A stretch of 12,564 nt of DNA, from the NCBI GenBank assembly GCA_037445875.1, contig JBBIJR010000091.1:1-12564 (forward strand), written 5' to 3'. The translations under genes were made by a program, and so were the position numbers. A model generated the notes under the pieces. It ran no database searches. It was not told where the DNA came from and worked only from the letters and a program-made list of their open reading frames with translations. The number at the start of each line of letters is the position of its first letter. The first letter of the stretch is position 1. Origin of the DNA: JBBIJR01 sp037445875. Lineage in GTDB: Bacteria; CLD3; SB21. This document shows positions 12,161 to 12,564 of the stretch, in pieces.

Positions 12161-12564
12161 CTATTGGGGAGGAACGATTCTCGTTCCTCCCGTTCTATTG
12201 CTCAATTGCGCGGCTTGCGTAATGATCGTCTCCTGTCCACCATTCTCTACGAACTGGATGGCGGCCAGAATTTTGGGAGCCATGCTGCCGTCGGCGAACT
12301 GGCCCTCTTCCAGGTACTGCCTGGCCTCGTGTACGGTGAGACGGTCGATCGCCTGTTGCCGGGGCGTATTGAAATGAAGAAATACTTTGGGAACATCGGT
12401 CAAAATGAAGAATTCGTCCGCCCGAATCTGAGTCGCCAACAACGACGAGGCAAGGTCCTTGTCGATCACCGCATCGATGCCCTGCAGCTTGTTCTCCTTG
12501 ATATAAAAAACGGGAATGCCTCCCCCACCGACCGCGATGATGATCTCGCCCTCACGGGCCAATC
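12161..12564 (-). CDS. arcC: Carbamate kinase, C-terminal part (5'-truncated by window end)
   Basis: These are the last 133 or so codons of carbamate kinase, which makes ATP and carbamate (CO2 and ammonia) from carbamoyl phosphate and ADP. The frame is open to the window edge. Visible are the nucleotide-binding IIAVGGGGIPV, the VIDKDLASSLLA segment (Lys and Asp of the active site), ILTDVPKVFLHF, the FADGSMAPKILAAIQFVENGG region and the terminal TGGTRIV. All match the amino-acid-kinase-fold carbamate kinases. It lies directly upstream of ornithine carbamoyltransferase with a 12-bp gap. Together they would convert citrulline to ornithine, CO2 and ammonia with a gain of ATP. An arginine deiminase gene (arcA) is not in the window. 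Confidence 0.94.
   Translation of the reverse strand, partial: LAREGEIIIAVGGGGIPVFYIKENKLQGIDAVIDKDLASSLLATQIRADEFFILTDVPKVFLHFNTPRQQAIDRLTVHEARQYLEEGQFADGSMAPKILAAIQFVENGGQETIITQAAQLSNRTGGTRIVPPQ
12167..12191 (-). other. Perfect 11-bp hairpin in the last codons of arcC
   Basis: GGGAGGAACGA (12167-12177) and TCGTTCCTCCC (12181-12191) form an exact inverted repeat with a 3-nt loop. It lies within the codons for GGTRIVPP at the end of arcC and just upstream of the ribosome binding site of arcB. No T-run follows on the minus strand, so it is not a classic terminator. As RNA it could stabilise or process the arcC-arcB message or influence arcB translation. Confidence 0.6.

Noticed and set aside
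1..12564. CRISPR array, insertion sequence, prophage or integration site
   Set aside because: No regularly spaced repeats, transposase or integrase frames, or terminal inverted repeats are visible; all large frames are housekeeping-like genes.

Overview
The window is about 12.5 kb of a bacterial chromosome of moderately high G+C. The organism looks like a Gram-negative-type (diderm), probably uncultivated bacterium. It carries an MltG lytic transglycosylase, a periplasmic MltD-like SLT/LysM enzyme, an M23 endopeptidase and an oxygen-dependent-type protoporphyrinogen oxidase. A run of 10 Ns at 12107-12116 shows that the sequence comes from a draft assembly. I cannot name the phylum from the sequence alone.

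Left part, plus strand. A compact partner-switching module runs from the window edge to 2364: a 5'-truncated RsbW-like anti-sigma kinase, a STAS anti-anti-sigma factor, and a SpoIIE/RsbU-like phosphatase with GAF-like sensor regions. After a possible promoter comes a 519-residue CoA-acylating aldehyde dehydrogenase. Its unusual C-terminal linker and short helix resemble a microcompartment targeting tail. A clean terminator (4061-4088) ends that unit. Next is a CNNM/CorC-type membrane protein with CBS domains, whose natural start seems to be a rare AUC codon. It is followed by a promoter, a possible 14-codon leader ORF and an M23 peptidase, which ends in another clean terminator (6546-6570).

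Right part, minus strand. Reading right to left, a carbamate kinase (cut by the window edge) and an ornithine carbamoyltransferase form an arcC-arcB pair able to make ATP from citrulline. After about 0.3 kb without a gene, a strong promoter drives mltG and then hemY. Next is a tiny monocistronic unit at 7849-8147: a strong promoter, a 5' hairpin, a 24-residue protein with 13 lysines, a structured 3' UTR with two hairpins that share a 9-nt motif, and a 12-bp-stem terminator. Immediately downstream, with almost no room for its own promoter, lies the MltD-like lytic transglycosylase, convergent with the M23 gene.

The least ordinary parts are the lysine-rich micro-gene and its RNA architecture, the tail of the aldehyde dehydrogenase, and two or three places where a strong ribosome binding site precedes a short or oddly started reading frame. 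Nothing here is a complete, unmistakably new multi-gene system.
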